Part shown: in pieces, positions 25,581 through 34,804 of the stretch
Layout of the letters: each line of letters begins with the position of its first letter
Position numbering within the stretch: the stretch's first letter is position 1
Assembly (NCBI GenBank): GCA_963977005.1
Contig: CAXBMQ010000009.1
Span: forward strand, 1 to 64,000
From: CAXBCP01 sp963977005
GTDB lineage: Bacteria > Pseudomonadota > Alphaproteobacteria > MPNO01 > UBA830
DNA length: 64,000 nucleotides
Reading direction: 5' to 3'
Program-made: the position numbers and the translations under genes
Notes under the pieces: model-generated
What the model was told of the DNA's origin: nothing
Databases searched by the model: none
What the model saw: only the letters and a program-made list of their open reading frames with translations

Positions 25581-27574
25581 ATGCCGGTGTTGGATCAGGA
25601 TTCGTCCCTCGGCGTCAAATACTCGTCGGCGCTTCGGAGAATAGGCCTTTTCAACGCGCGGCCCGCGCCGGTGAACATGCCGCTATGGCAGCGCGCAAAC
25701 GGTCAAAACCCGGACAGGGCGACATCGACCTCCGCCGGGACCGTTACGGTTATTCTGGATTCGGAACGGCGCATTCGGTTTTTTGCGCAGGCGACATCAT
25801 CGATTTTCAATTTTATCGGTGCCGATATCGGGCGGCCGATCTTCGAGATGCTTTCGCTGACGGGCGACGACAAACTGATTACCGAAACCATGGCGGCACT
25901 TGACGGGCCTGTGCCGCATCGCTGCGAAATTACCGGAATGGACGGCAGGGTCTATGATTTCTCCATCACTGCCGGCGAGGTGCCGGGAACGGATGAAACC
26001 GGCTTTATCCTGTCCTACACGGATGTATCCGGCATTCTTGCCGTGGGCGACCGCTTCGAAGAGGCCATGTCCTATGCCGAGAGCATCATTGAGGCGATCC
26101 CGCAGCTCTTTGTGATTCTCGACCGGAGTCTCATGATCGTCTCCGCCAGCAAATCGTTTTATGACTGTTTCCATCTCACGGAAGATGAGGTGATCGGGGA
26201 AAAGATCACCGATATCGACGGCGGCCGGCTGGATGTCATCTCGCTGCGCGATTTCTACGACGGCCTGCGCGGTCGGGAGGCGAATCTGGGGGCCGAGAAC
26301 GTTGCGATCGCGAGACGCGAGGGGGGACTTACTCTCTGACGTTCAATGCGACGGCGCTTCGGGGGACGGACGGACAGGACGGGCAGATACTGCTGACGAT
26401 TCGGGAATCGGCATCGCTTTCGGATCTGTTGGCAGCCAAACGACGTGGCGATTCCGCAGAGTTGCGGGAGCGGCGGTTTCTTCTCGCTGCGGATCACGAC
26501 CTGCGTCAGCCGCTGCAGACGCTTTTCCTCGTTCAGGGGATGTTGAGAGAGAAGTACGGACTCGATGCCGACGGTGTCAATCTCGTGGACCAGCTTGAGC
26601 ATGCAACCGAAGAAGTATCGTACATGCTCAATACCCTGTTGACGATCAATCAGCTCGAAGCCGGCATCATACGCCCCGATCCCTCGGAATTTTTCATCGC
26701 GAATATTTTTGAACGCTTACAGGCGGAATTCCTGCGCTATGCCGGCGCAAAAGGAATCGATCTTCGCGTCGTTCCAAGCGCCGCGCGGGTGCGCACCGAC
26801 AAGTTCCTGTTCTGGCAGGTCATCCGAAACCTGTTGTGGAATACGGTTCTCCGGCCGGAGCGGCCGACGCGGCTTTTGCTGGGCTGCCGGCGAGGACTTG
26901 ATGGCGGTCTGCGTATCCAGCTGTGGGCCAGGGGCGGCCATGGGTCGACATTTTCATCTGTATCCAGTGCCGACGCGCCGGGCATTCCCGCGCGGGAAGG
27001 CGAATGGCCGCAGTATTCGAGTATGCCGGGCGCGGAGGTTGTTGCCTATCTCAGCCGGATGCTCGAAATCCCTTTCGACATCCGGCAGCGTCAAAACGGC
27101 CTGGTCGTCTGCTCTTTCGATTTCCCCGTAGACGGGACGGTTGCGTCGGAAGACCCTGCGGGCGGCGGGCACGGGGCCGTTGTTTCGCCCGTTGCCGAAT
27201 GGCGCCAGACACCGGCCGAGGTTCCGGATTTCTCCGGCCGGGTCGCGCCCGTCTCCGTCAAAGAGCCGACCGCCGATGGCGTCAGAGCCGGGACGGAAAG
27301 TTCTTCCGGGCGTTCGGAAGACCTGTCGACCATCGAAAGAAGTGTCGCGCAGGAAGGGGAGAGAAATACGGCTGCCCGGCAGCTTGCGCGACTGACACCG
27401 CGCCAGCACACGATCGCTACTCTCGTCGCGGAGGGGCATGCCAACAAGGAAATTGCATATCGCCTGGGTATCAGCCAGCGCACCGTTGAAAACCACCGGT
27501 CCGAAATGATGTCGCGCCTGGGTGTGAAATCGATTGCCGAGCTGGTTCGTCTGGTTGTGCTGGCCGGCGGCTAG
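25581..27574 (+). CDS. PAS-PAS-histidine kinase-LuxR fusion, interrupted by a -1 frameshift
   Basis: Two frames read as one protein of about 664 residues if a -1 shift occurs near 26321. The first frame (25581-26339) has a CheR-type PAS (SSIFNFIGADIGRPIFEML) and the start of a second PAS (SIIEAIPQLFVILDRSLMIV). It stops 19 bases after a run of six G. The other frame continues the PAS (GGTYSLTFNATAL) and a HisKA domain with His306 (AADHDLRQPLQTL). Next come a degenerate ATPase (N-box QVIRNLLWNTVL, no DxGxG box seen) and a C-terminal LuxR helix-turn-helix (LTPRQHTIATLVAEGHANKE, GISQRTVENHRSEMMSRLG). A kinase fused directly to a LuxR DNA-binding domain is unusual. Frameshift could be programmed, phase-variable, a pseudogene or an error. 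Confidence 0.72.
26320..26327 (+). promoter_or_regulatory. Candidate -1 slippery site in the PAS-kinase gene
   Basis: In the zero frame the codons are GAG GGG GGA, which gives the heptamer G GGG GGA and fits the X XXY YYZ pattern of -1 frameshifting. Slipping back one base moves to the frame that completes the second PAS domain. Alternatively, one missing G in a run of seven would have the same effect. Confidence 0.5.
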
Positions 27575-28016
27575 TTTCGGGGCGTTCGTTCTCTCAGTGT
27601 GTCTTTCTCTTTTCTCGGCCGGAGCGTCGCGCTCGCGACATCCGGTTGTCCCGACCTGTCTCTGTGCGGTCCCGTCAGTTCGCGACCGGCCTGCTGTGTA
27701 TTCATATGAAAATCGGTATGTATCGATTCTAAAAGTAAATAATGATAAGGGGTATCTGTTTTTATTAGTTTATAAATTTGTCCGGAATTTTTTATGTTGA
27801 TTAAAAACCGTATATCGATTTACATATTTTCTGTTTTGTTAAATTATTCTTATAAAAAACGGCCTAAAATATTGATTTGAAAGGAAATATAGAGATTTAA
27901 ATACTTGGCATGAATCTTGCTTTTGTTAGGGCAGGTCGGGCGCGTTAATTGCGTAGGCCACTCACAGGGACCGGCATTTTCCCTCGCCGGAACCGACTAA
28001 CACTGAGGAGTGTAAC
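27575..28016. other. 442-bp AT-rich gap upstream of the PEP-CTERM gene
   Basis: From about 27700 to 27905 the sequence is strongly AT-rich with many T-runs and no ribosome binding site leading into a plausible gene. The only clear element is the sigma-54 promoter at 27905-27921. The AT-rich block upstream is where activator and IHF sites for such a promoter would be expected. I cannot name specific sites. Confidence 0.5.
27905..27921 (+). promoter_or_regulatory. Sigma-54 (RpoN) promoter for the PEP-CTERM gene
   Basis: TTGGCATGAATCTTGCT matches the -24/-12 consensus TGGCAcG-N4-TTGCw. The GG (27907-27908) and GC (27919-27920) are separated by exactly ten bases. It would start transcripts near 27932, about 85 bases before the start codon at 28017, which has GAGGAG upstream. 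Confidence 0.75.
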
Positions 28017-28742
28017 ATGCCGTTCAAATCACTTGTCTCTACGACCGTCGCCGCTGCCGCACTGGTATTTATTGCGGTGGTGCCGGCCCAGGCAAAAGTC
28101 ATCATCGACGATTTCGGCGATGATCAACTACTTCAGCAGACTGGCCCCGGTACCGTTTCGGGTAGCGTGCTCGGCGCAAATATTCTGGGCGGCGAGCGGG
28201 ACTCGATTCTGACGGTAGACAGCGGCCCGGGGCTTGCCGAACTGGAAGTGAGTGCCGGCTCGCTGAAATATTCCAACCAGGCTACCGTGACGTCGCATTT
28301 GCAGTTGCAGTACGACGGCGCTGACGGGTCGTCGGCGCTCGATGCCGGCGGACTCGGCGGCGTTGATATCAGCACCCTGCTCGGTTTTGCGATAGAAGTG
28401 CTGTTCACCGATATTCCCGTACAGCTCGATATCTCCCTCTACACCGATGCCGCCAATTTTTCGACTGCGGCCACGGTTGTCCCGGGCGGTATCGGCAGCG
28501 CGACGACGTTCTTCGTGCCGTTTGCCGCATTCGTCACCATGGGCGGCACGGGCATCGATCTTGCCGATCTCGGCGCGATTACCTTCGACTTCGTCGGAGG
28601 GCCTGCTTTTGACCTTGCCGTTGATGTTGTCACCGCTGTGCCGGAACCCCTCCCGCTCGCGATGTTCGGCATCGGTCTCATTGCGATGGGCGCCCTGCGC
28701 CGGCGCAAGGCGACCAAGGCGGCAAGTCCGATCGCCACCTAG
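28017..28742 (+). CDS. PEP-CTERM sorting-domain protein
   Basis: The 241-residue secreted protein has a signal peptide (LVSTTVAAAALVFIAVVPAQ then AKV) and a textbook C-terminal sorting signal, VPEPLPLAMFGIGLIAMGAL followed by RRRK. The middle is Asp/Gly/Ser/Thr-rich and beta-like, without a known catalytic motif. Such proteins are processed by exosortase and released to the surface or extracellular matrix. It has its own sigma-54 promoter and a strong terminator, so it is a single-gene unit. This fits known PrsK/PrsR-RpoN control of PEP-CTERM genes, though neither regulator is in the window. Confidence 0.88.
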   Translation: MPFKSLVSTTVAAAALVFIAVVPAQAKVIIDDFGDDQLLQQTGPGTVSGSVLGANILGGERDSILTVDSGPGLAELEVSAGSLKYSNQATVTSHLQLQYDGADGSSALDAGGLGGVDISTLLGFAIEVLFTDIPVQLDISLYTDAANFSTAATVVPGGIGSATTFFVPFAAFVTMGGTGIDLADLGAITFDFVGGPAFDLAVDVVTAVPEPLPLAMFGIGLIAMGALRRRKATKAASPIAT

Positions 28743-28783
28743 CTAACCCCCAGCCCGGTCCTATCCGGGGTGGCGTATCGGCT

Positions 28784-28824
28784 GAAACCATCGGGTCGCG
28801 TATCTGCCCGATGGTTTCTTTTTT
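28784..28824 (+). terminator. Rho-independent terminator of the PEP-CTERM gene
   Basis: GAAACCATCGGG (28784-28795), an 11-base loop, and CCCGATGGTTTC (28807-28818) form a perfect 12-bp stem, followed by six further T/TTTTT bases before a G. It lies 42 bp after the stop. Confidence 0.92.
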
Positions 28825-29060
28825 GTCTGAAGCGAAGGTTCCACCGTGTCGTGCGACCGGTCGAATTCGGTGGGCGAATGTCCACAACGGCGGAGATCAC
28901 CGTATGTGGGAAACACCCCTGAGAAAAACTTCGATGGACCAGTCGTTGTAAATGTATAGGAAAAAATACGCAGGTCGAAAATTGGGGTTAATACTCTCTA
29001 TTATCTATAGGCCGGATAAATAAAGCTCCCGAATGTGATGCAGAATATTGGATTGCAGAA

Positions 29061-29378
29061 ATGTTCGGTGAAAAAAAAGAAGTTTCTCCCGTCGCTTACG
29101 TCGGTATCGGCCTCGCCACAAAATCGATGCTGGGCATGATGATCATCGTCGGGGCGGCAATGACCGTTTACACGATTGCGTACCGGCTTGATCTGCTGGT
29201 CCTGGAAAATGCGCGGCACACCGTGCTTTCGGATTTACGGCGCGATGCATCCACGCCGGTCTGGGAACCGGGCCGGCACGCTCCCCGCCAGTCGCCGTCT
29301 TCGTTCTGGTCCCGGCTCGGCGGCAACAGCCCGGCCCCCGCCAATGTCGCGGCGACAGCCCCGGATGCCAGGCGATGA
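29061..29378 (+). CDS. Small membrane protein, unknown
   Basis: This 105-residue protein has one hydrophobic helix (ATKSMLGMMIIVGAAMTVYT) near residues 19-42 and a polar Arg/Pro/Ser/Ala-rich C-terminal tail predicted to be disordered. I know no family for it. Its stop overlaps the start of the IS1595-like zinc-ribbon gene (ATGA), so the two are translationally coupled and probably belong together. The ribosome binding site is weak. The upstream 236 bp after the PEP-CTERM terminator are AT-rich with no other gene. Confidence 0.6.
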   Translation: MFGEKKEVSPVAYVGIGLATKSMLGMMIIVGAAMTVYTIAYRLDLLVLENARHTVLSDLRRDASTPVWEPGRHAPRQSPSSFWSRLGGNSPAPANVAATAPDARR

Positions 29379-30094
29379 CCGTGCAAAGATCCGGTCTGCA
29401 CTATGCCGAGTTCGGAATAGATGCGGCCTACGTCCTGCCGAATTACGACCCGACCCTGTCCCGTTCGGATCGGGAAAACCCGGATGGCGGCGACTGCGCT
29501 CGGGAGGGCTGGGCGCGTACCGTCGCGCGGTTGCAGCGAACCGGGGGCTCCACCGGCGCGGCGCTCGACGCCAGTCTTGCCGCCTGTCTCGGTGACGAAA
29601 ATTCGGCGCGGTATTTGCTGGAGAGATTGCGGTGGGGCGACGATGCCATCTGCCCGCATTGCGATGCAAAAGCCGCCTCTAGGCGTCTCAATACGCAAAG
29701 CGGGCGCCCCGGCCTGTGGCGGTGCAATACCTGTAAAGGGCAATTCACCGTTACCGTCGCGACAGCCCTGTCATCGACCCATATCCCCCTTCATCTGTGG
29801 GTTTATGCAATCCACATGCTGTGTTCCAGCCGCGCCGGTTTGTCGGCCGGCGATATCGCCCGGGAGATGAAACTGTCCCATAATGCAGGCCGGGCATTGC
29901 TCGACCGTCTGGACACGGTGGGGGTGCTGTCCCCCGTCGGGGCGCCGGACAGGGCGGACGAAAACAAACAGAAACGGCGGCGGAACCGCCGTTTCACGCT
30001 TCGGCCTCTCACGACGATCGAAGTGTGTCGCCGGCTGATCCGCTACAGGCCGGCACCCGCCACAAAACGCCGGCGCGCCCGGGCGGCGGTATAA
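29375..30094 (+). CDS. Orphan IS1595-type zinc-ribbon and helix-turn-helix protein, no DDE domain
   Basis: The 239-residue protein matches the N-terminal part of IS1595-family transposases. It has a zinc ribbon with CPHCDAK and CNTCKGQFTVTVATALSSTH (about residues 88-130), the IPLHLWVYAIHMLCSSRAGL segment, and a helix-turn-helix (SAGDIAREMKLSHNAGRALL). The catalytic DDE domain that should follow is absent; instead there is a short Arg/Lys-rich tail (KQKRRRNRRF). No inverted repeats of an element were found around it. It could be a decayed transposase, but the intact reading frame and coupling to the upstream membrane protein suggest a domesticated DNA-binding regulator. That role is inference. 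Confidence 0.72.
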   Translation: MTVQRSGLHYAEFGIDAAYVLPNYDPTLSRSDRENPDGGDCAREGWARTVARLQRTGGSTGAALDASLAACLGDENSARYLLERLRWGDDAICPHCDAKAASRRLNTQSGRPGLWRCNTCKGQFTVTVATALSSTHIPLHLWVYAIHMLCSSRAGLSAGDIAREMKLSHNAGRALLDRLDTVGVLSPVGAPDRADENKQKRRRNRRFTLRPLTTIEVCRRLIRYRPAPATKRRRARAAV

Positions 30095-30152
30095 CCGTTC
30101 CGATAATCCGGCCACAGGCGCGGCAAGTCGAGGTGTGTTTCAGCCCCGCTGG

Positions 30153-31100
30153 CTAGGACGTCTGTGCCCCGTAATAGAGCATGCTGGCATGTTTCGCCTC
30201 GGCAAAAAACAGCCAGCGTTCGACGACCACCCCGAACGAGACGCAGATCGCGGCGGCCAGCGTGCCCGGGATTGCGATCCAGGGCTCCGCCTCGCTGGTC
30301 AGCAGGGTCAGCGCGAACGGGATGGCGCAATAGGTCAGGAACGCGATCCGGCGCAGCTTCACCGAATGCTTGCGCGCAATCGAATAGCCCATTTCGCGCT
30401 GTATGAAGGTCTCGGTCATCGTCGGGTTGTCAAGCAGGCGGACCCTGCCGATATCGCCGAGCCCGGTCGCGCTTTCGGGCGTTGCCGGGCCAGGTGTCAG
30501 ATCGATCGACCGCCAGTAGGACCGTTTCAGGAACAGCACCAGCAGCAGCCCGATGGCGACGATGGCCGCCTGCATCGGCGTCTGGTAGCCGAACATCTGG
30601 GCCAGCGCGTGGAACCACATCGATCCCGTCAGCAGGGCAAACGACAGATAGACCGGCACCGTGCGCTTGTTGTGCCAGGTGCTGATAGTGCGGAGCGTGG
30701 CGTAGATCATGCCCGTCGCATGGACGGTCAGCACACACAGCAGGGCGAGTGCCACGGCGAACAGACCGAACGGCCCGGACAACGACCCTTCGACGATCCA
30801 GCCCCAGGCGGTCAGCGCCAGCGGCACGTAGGTCGCCGTCGCGAGGACGCCTTCGCGCGACAGCCACGAGGATTTCCACTGGCTATAGGCGCGCCAGGCC
30901 CGTTCCGGATGACCCAGATGCGCGGTGGACGACAGCAGGCCGCCGGTGATCAGCAGCGTGCCGAGCCCGAATCCGATGGCCCCGAACCAGGGATCCAGCG
31001 GCACCCCGTTCAGCACGCCGAACAGCGTCATCAGGGCGATCAGGCCGTAGCCCGCGCCTGACGCAGTGGTAAAGAAAATGACCGAATAGGCTGGATGCAT
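30153..31100 (-). CDS. soeC: Sulfite dehydrogenase membrane anchor subunit SoeC (DmsC-like)
   Basis: The 315-residue integral membrane protein has about eight hydrophobic helices and belongs to the DmsC-type anchor family. Conserved features include TAHLGHPERAWRAYSQWKSS and HATGMIYATLRTIS. It would tie the cytoplasmic Mo/Fe-S subunits to the inner membrane and pass electrons to the quinone pool. It is the last gene of the leftward soeABC operon, 12 bp after soeB. The Soe assignment rests on the catalytic subunit and on the sulfur-related neighbour. A DMSO reductase-type anchor would look similar. Confidence 0.82.
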   Translation of the reverse strand: MHPAYSVIFFTTASGAGYGLIALMTLFGVLNGVPLDPWFGAIGFGLGTLLITGGLLSSTAHLGHPERAWRAYSQWKSSWLSREGVLATATYVPLALTAWGWIVEGSLSGPFGLFAVALALLCVLTVHATGMIYATLRTISTWHNKRTVPVYLSFALLTGSMWFHALAQMFGYQTPMQAAIVAIGLLLVLFLKRSYWRSIDLTPGPATPESATGLGDIGRVRLLDNPTMTETFIQREMGYSIARKHSVKLRRIAFLTYCAIPFALTLLTSEAEPWIAIPGTLAAAICVSFGVVVERWLFFAEAKHASMLYYGAQTS

Positions 31101-31112
31101 CGTTTTCGTCCG

Positions 31113-31889
31113 TTAGCGCGATAATACGCGATCGACCCAGCGCAGGAATTTGCCGGATCCCGCGGCGGCGCCGGGTGCGTCCTCGGTTGCGACCCGCGGC
31201 AGGGCGGCGCCCACGCCCGACGGGCCCTGGTTTTTCTTGGCGGCCCGCGGCGGCAGGTAGCGGTTGACCGGCTTGTAGCCCATCTCCGGCATCAGTTCCT
31301 TGCCGCCGCGCTCGGCGACAAGTCGGGAGACATCGGAATTCGGATCGCCGAGATCGCCGAAATGGCGGGCGCTTGCCGGGCAGGTCGACACGCAGGCAGG
31401 TACGCGCTCGGCCTCCGGGATGGTCTCGTTGTAGATCCGGTCGATGCAGAGCGTGCATTTCTTCATGACGCCGGCATCGGTATCGTATTCGCGCGCGCCG
31501 TACGGACAGGCCCAGGAACACAGCTTGCAGCCGATGCAGGCGTCTTCGTTGACCAGCACGATGCCGTCGTCTTCGCGTTTGTAGGAGGCGCCGGTCGGGC
31601 AAACGGTGACACAGGCGGCATCTTCGCAATGCAGGCAGGAGCGCGGGAAGTGGACTGTCCGGCTGTCGCTGCCTTCGCCCGCCTCGAATGTGTGTATGCG
31701 GTTGAACCACACGCCGTTGGGATCGGTGCCGTAGGGATCGTTGTCGGGCAGCGGCGCCGAATGCCCGCCGGTGTTCCATTCCTTGCAGTTCACCGCGCAG
31801 GCATGACAGCCGACACAGGTGTCCAGGTCGATGACGAGACCGAGTTTGACTTCCTCTCCTTCCGGTTTGCGGGCCGGTAACAGGGTCAT
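31113..31889 (-). CDS. soeB: Sulfite dehydrogenase iron-sulfur subunit SoeB
   Basis: The 258-residue protein has four ferredoxin-type Cys groups that bind four [4Fe-4S] clusters: CVGCHACAVNC, CLHCEDAACVTVCP, CIGCKLCSWACP, and CTLC with a later ACVSTCP. It is the electron-transfer subunit of DMSO-reductase-family complexes, moving electrons from the Mo subunit to the anchor. The start overlaps the stop of soeA by four bases (ATGA), showing coupled translation. The C-terminal ~50 residues after the last cluster are Ala/Gly-rich and variable. No Tat signal, consistent with a cytoplasmic complex. Confidence 0.88.
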   Translation of the reverse strand: MTLLPARKPEGEEVKLGLVIDLDTCVGCHACAVNCKEWNTGGHSAPLPDNDPYGTDPNGVWFNRIHTFEAGEGSDSRTVHFPRSCLHCEDAACVTVCPTGASYKREDDGIVLVNEDACIGCKLCSWACPYGAREYDTDAGVMKKCTLCIDRIYNETIPEAERVPACVSTCPASARHFGDLGDPNSDVSRLVAERGGKELMPEMGYKPVNRYLPPRAAKKNQGPSGVGAALPRVATEDAPGAAAGSGKFLRWVDRVLSR

Positions 31890-34804
31890 GCGTCGTCTCC
31901 CTTGGCGGGGCGTTTCGGTTTGAACCGCGCGCCGTAACGCAGGATGCGTTGCCCGACGGAGGCGGTGTTGGTGGCGGGCTGGGCATCGAATTGCGGTAGC
32001 GATGTCTCTTCGTCGGCTTCCGCCTTTTCAATACGGACCCGCAGGTCGTACCACGCGGCCTGCCCGGTCACCGGGTCGGAGTTCGAATAGCGGAAACCGC
32101 TTTCCTTCGGCGGCAGCAGTTCCGAAATCACATGGTTCAGCAGGAAGCCCTTTTTGGCCTCCGGCGCATTCGGGTCGAGGTTCCACGCGCCCGAGCGCTT
32201 GCCGATGGCGTTCCATGTCCACACCGTGTTGCGTTCGACGCCTTCCATCAGGCGGACCTGCACCTTGATGCGGCTGTGATGGCTGACCACCCAGACCCAG
32301 TCGTCGTCTTCGATGCCTTCAAGCTCGGCCTGGAAGCGGTTCATGTACAGCCGGTTGCTGGTGTGGATCTGGCGCAGCCACGCGTTCTGCGACCCCCAGG
32401 AATGGTACATCGCCATCGGCCGCTGGGTGATGGCGTAGAACGGGAAATTGTCTTCGCCGCCATCCTGCGATTCGAACGGGCGGTACCATGTCGGCAGCGG
32501 ATCGAAATAGCCTTCGACGCGCGCCTTGTGCTCGTCGGGCGGGACGATGTCGCCATGGCCCTTCGCGGCAAGCCTGAACCGTTGCATCGGTTCGGAATAG
32601 AGTTGCAGCACGATCTGGTCCGAAGATCCGATCCAGCCCATGCTCGCAGCGTATTCCAGGTAGTCCTTGTTGGCGTGCTTGTAATAGCGCTGATTCTCGG
32701 GGAATTCGTGGCTCCAGAAGCAGCCGTTCTCGATATAGCGGTCGAGCTGGTTCGGGTTGACCGCGCCGGTGCCGTGGCTGTCGCCGTTTTCGCCGCGCCA
32801 GCCGGCAAGCGAGCCGATGCCGGGGGTGCGTTCGTGGTTCACCAGATAATCCGCGTAGCCGCCGGGATATTTGGGCGAGCCGTCCTCGTTGGTCAGGCCG
32901 GGCAGACCGATGCGCGCGCCGAGATCGATCAGCACGCTCTGGAACGGGCGCACGTCGCGGTCGGGTTCGACCACCGGCTGGCGGATGGCATCGGCCGGGC
33001 CATCGGCGGAGCAGATCGGCCGGTCGAGCATCGACACAGCGTCCCACCGCTCAAGATAGGTCGTGTCGGGCAGGATGATGTCGCAATAGGGCACGGTCTC
33101 CGACCAGAACGCATCCGAGTAGACGATGAACGGGATTTTGTAGTCCCCGGTTTCCGGGTTGCGGTCGGTCAGCATGTCCATCACGCCGGACGTGTTCATC
33201 GACGAATTCCACGCCATGTTGGCCATGAACATGAACAGCGTATCGATGGGGTAGGGATCGCCCTTCCACGCATTGGTGATGACCATGTGCATCAGCCCGT
33301 GGGCGCTGACCGGGGCTTCCCATGAAAACGCCTTGTCGATGCGCTGCGGATTGCCGGCAGCATCGACCAGCAGGTCTTCCGGGCCTGTCGGGAAACCGAG
33401 CGGCGGTCCCGGCAGGGGCGTGTTTGCATTGACCTGGTCCGGGCGGCCGGCAGGTTTCTGCGGCGGCGGGCAGGGACGCGGGAAAGGCGGCTTGTAGCGG
33501 AACCCGCCCGGCACATCGATGGTGCCCAGCAGCATCTGCAACAGGTGGATCGCGCGGCAGGTGTGGAATCCGTTCGAATGGGCGGAAATACCCCGCATCG
33601 CGTGCATCGCCACCGGACGGCCGATCATCTTGTCCTGCTTGCGCCCGGCCCAGTCGGTCCATTCGACGTCGAGCACGATTTCCTTGTCAAACGCCGCCTC
33701 GGCGAGTTCGGCGGCGATGCGGCGGATATGGTTCGCGGCGACGCCGGATTTCAGGGCCGCGGATTCGGGACCGTAATTGGTGTCCATGTAGCGGTCGGCC
33801 ATCAACTGGAAGGACGGCACGGCCTTGCGCCCGTCTTCGAGCGTGTATTCGCCGACCACGGCGGGCGCGACACCGGCCAGCCGCGCATCGGCGATCTGGC
33901 CCGTGTTCTGGTCCCAGCACAGCGGCTCGCCGTCCGCGCCGCGGGCGAACAGGCCATCGTCGTCGGCACCGGGGTCTTTGATCACCAGCCACGGCGCATT
34001 CGTGTAGCGCACCAGGTAATCGAGATCGATCTTGTCGGCATGAAGCAGTTCGTGGATCAGGGCCAGCACGAAGGCGCCGTCGCTGCCCGGCCGCACGCCG
34101 ACCCATTCGTCGGCAATCGCCGAATAGCCGGTCTTGACGGGGTTAACCGACACGAATTTCGCGCCGCGTCCCTTCAGCGTCGACAGGCCCATCTTGATCG
34201 GGTTGGAATCGTGATCCTCGGCAACGCCGAACATCATGAAGTATTCGGTCCGTTCCCAGTCCGGTTCGCCGAATTCCCAGAACGACCCGCCGATGGAATA
34301 CAGCCCGGCGGCGGCCATGTTGACCGAACAGAACCCGCCATGGGCGGCGTGGTTCGGGGTGCCGAACTGGCTCGCCCACCAGCCGGTCAGTGCCTGGCTC
34401 TGGTCGCGGCCCGTGAAGAAGGCGAGTTTCTTCGGATCGTCGGCCCGGATTTTTTTCATACGGTCGGCGACGATGGTCAGCGCCTCGTCCCATTCGATTT
34501 CCTCGAACTCGCCCGATCCGCGCTCGCCGACGCGGCGCAGCGGCTTGGTCAGCCGGGCAGGGGAATAATGCTGCATGATGCCGGCGCTTCCCTTGCCGCA
34601 CAGCACGCCCTTGTTGATCGGGTGGTCCCTGTTGCCCTCGATATAGCGGATTTCGCCTTCGCGCAGGTGGACCTTGATGCCGCAGCGGCAGGCGCACATG
34701 TAACAGGTGGTGGTCTTGGTTTCGTCGCCGGTCTGCGGCGACAGATCGATCCGTTCCTGCGGGGTAAGAAAATCGCCTGGCATGGCCGATATGCGTCCAT
34801 TCAT
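31886..34804 (-). CDS. soeA: Sulfite dehydrogenase molybdoprotein subunit SoeA
   Basis: The 972-residue catalytic subunit binds bis-MGD molybdenum and one [4Fe-4S] cluster held by Cys34, Cys37, Cys41 (CYMCACRCG) and Cys69 (VLCGKG). It lacks a Tat signal, as in SoeABC enzymes that oxidise sulfite to sulfate in the cytoplasm. Length and the segment NRDHPINKGVLCGKGSAGIM agree with SoeA of purple and marine sulfur-oxidising proteobacteria. It leads a soeABC operon, and the divergent neighbour is a persulfide-dioxygenase-like enzyme that makes sulfite. The alternative is another sulfur- or selenium-oxyanion Mo enzyme of the same subfamily. The start at 34804 has only a weak ribosome binding site. 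Confidence 0.83.
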   Translation of the reverse strand: MNGRISAMPGDFLTPQERIDLSPQTGDETKTTTCYMCACRCGIKVHLREGEIRYIEGNRDHPINKGVLCGKGSAGIMQHYSPARLTKPLRRVGERGSGEFEEIEWDEALTIVADRMKKIRADDPKKLAFFTGRDQSQALTGWWASQFGTPNHAAHGGFCSVNMAAAGLYSIGGSFWEFGEPDWERTEYFMMFGVAEDHDSNPIKMGLSTLKGRGAKFVSVNPVKTGYSAIADEWVGVRPGSDGAFVLALIHELLHADKIDLDYLVRYTNAPWLVIKDPGADDDGLFARGADGEPLCWDQNTGQIADARLAGVAPAVVGEYTLEDGRKAVPSFQLMADRYMDTNYGPESAALKSGVAANHIRRIAAELAEAAFDKEIVLDVEWTDWAGRKQDKMIGRPVAMHAMRGISAHSNGFHTCRAIHLLQMLLGTIDVPGGFRYKPPFPRPCPPPQKPAGRPDQVNANTPLPGPPLGFPTGPEDLLVDAAGNPQRIDKAFSWEAPVSAHGLMHMVITNAWKGDPYPIDTLFMFMANMAWNSSMNTSGVMDMLTDRNPETGDYKIPFIVYSDAFWSETVPYCDIILPDTTYLERWDAVSMLDRPICSADGPADAIRQPVVEPDRDVRPFQSVLIDLGARIGLPGLTNEDGSPKYPGGYADYLVNHERTPGIGSLAGWRGENGDSHGTGAVNPNQLDRYIENGCFWSHEFPENQRYYKHANKDYLEYAASMGWIGSSDQIVLQLYSEPMQRFRLAAKGHGDIVPPDEHKARVEGYFDPLPTWYRPFESQDGGEDNFPFYAITQRPMAMYHSWGSQNAWLRQIHTSNRLYMNRFQAELEGIEDDDWVWVVSHHSRIKVQVRLMEGVERNTVWTWNAIGKRSGAWNLDPNAPEAKKGFLLNHVISELLPPKESGFRYSNSDPVTGQAAWYDLRVRIEKAEADEETSLPQFDAQPATNTASVGQRILRYGARFKPKRPAKGDDA

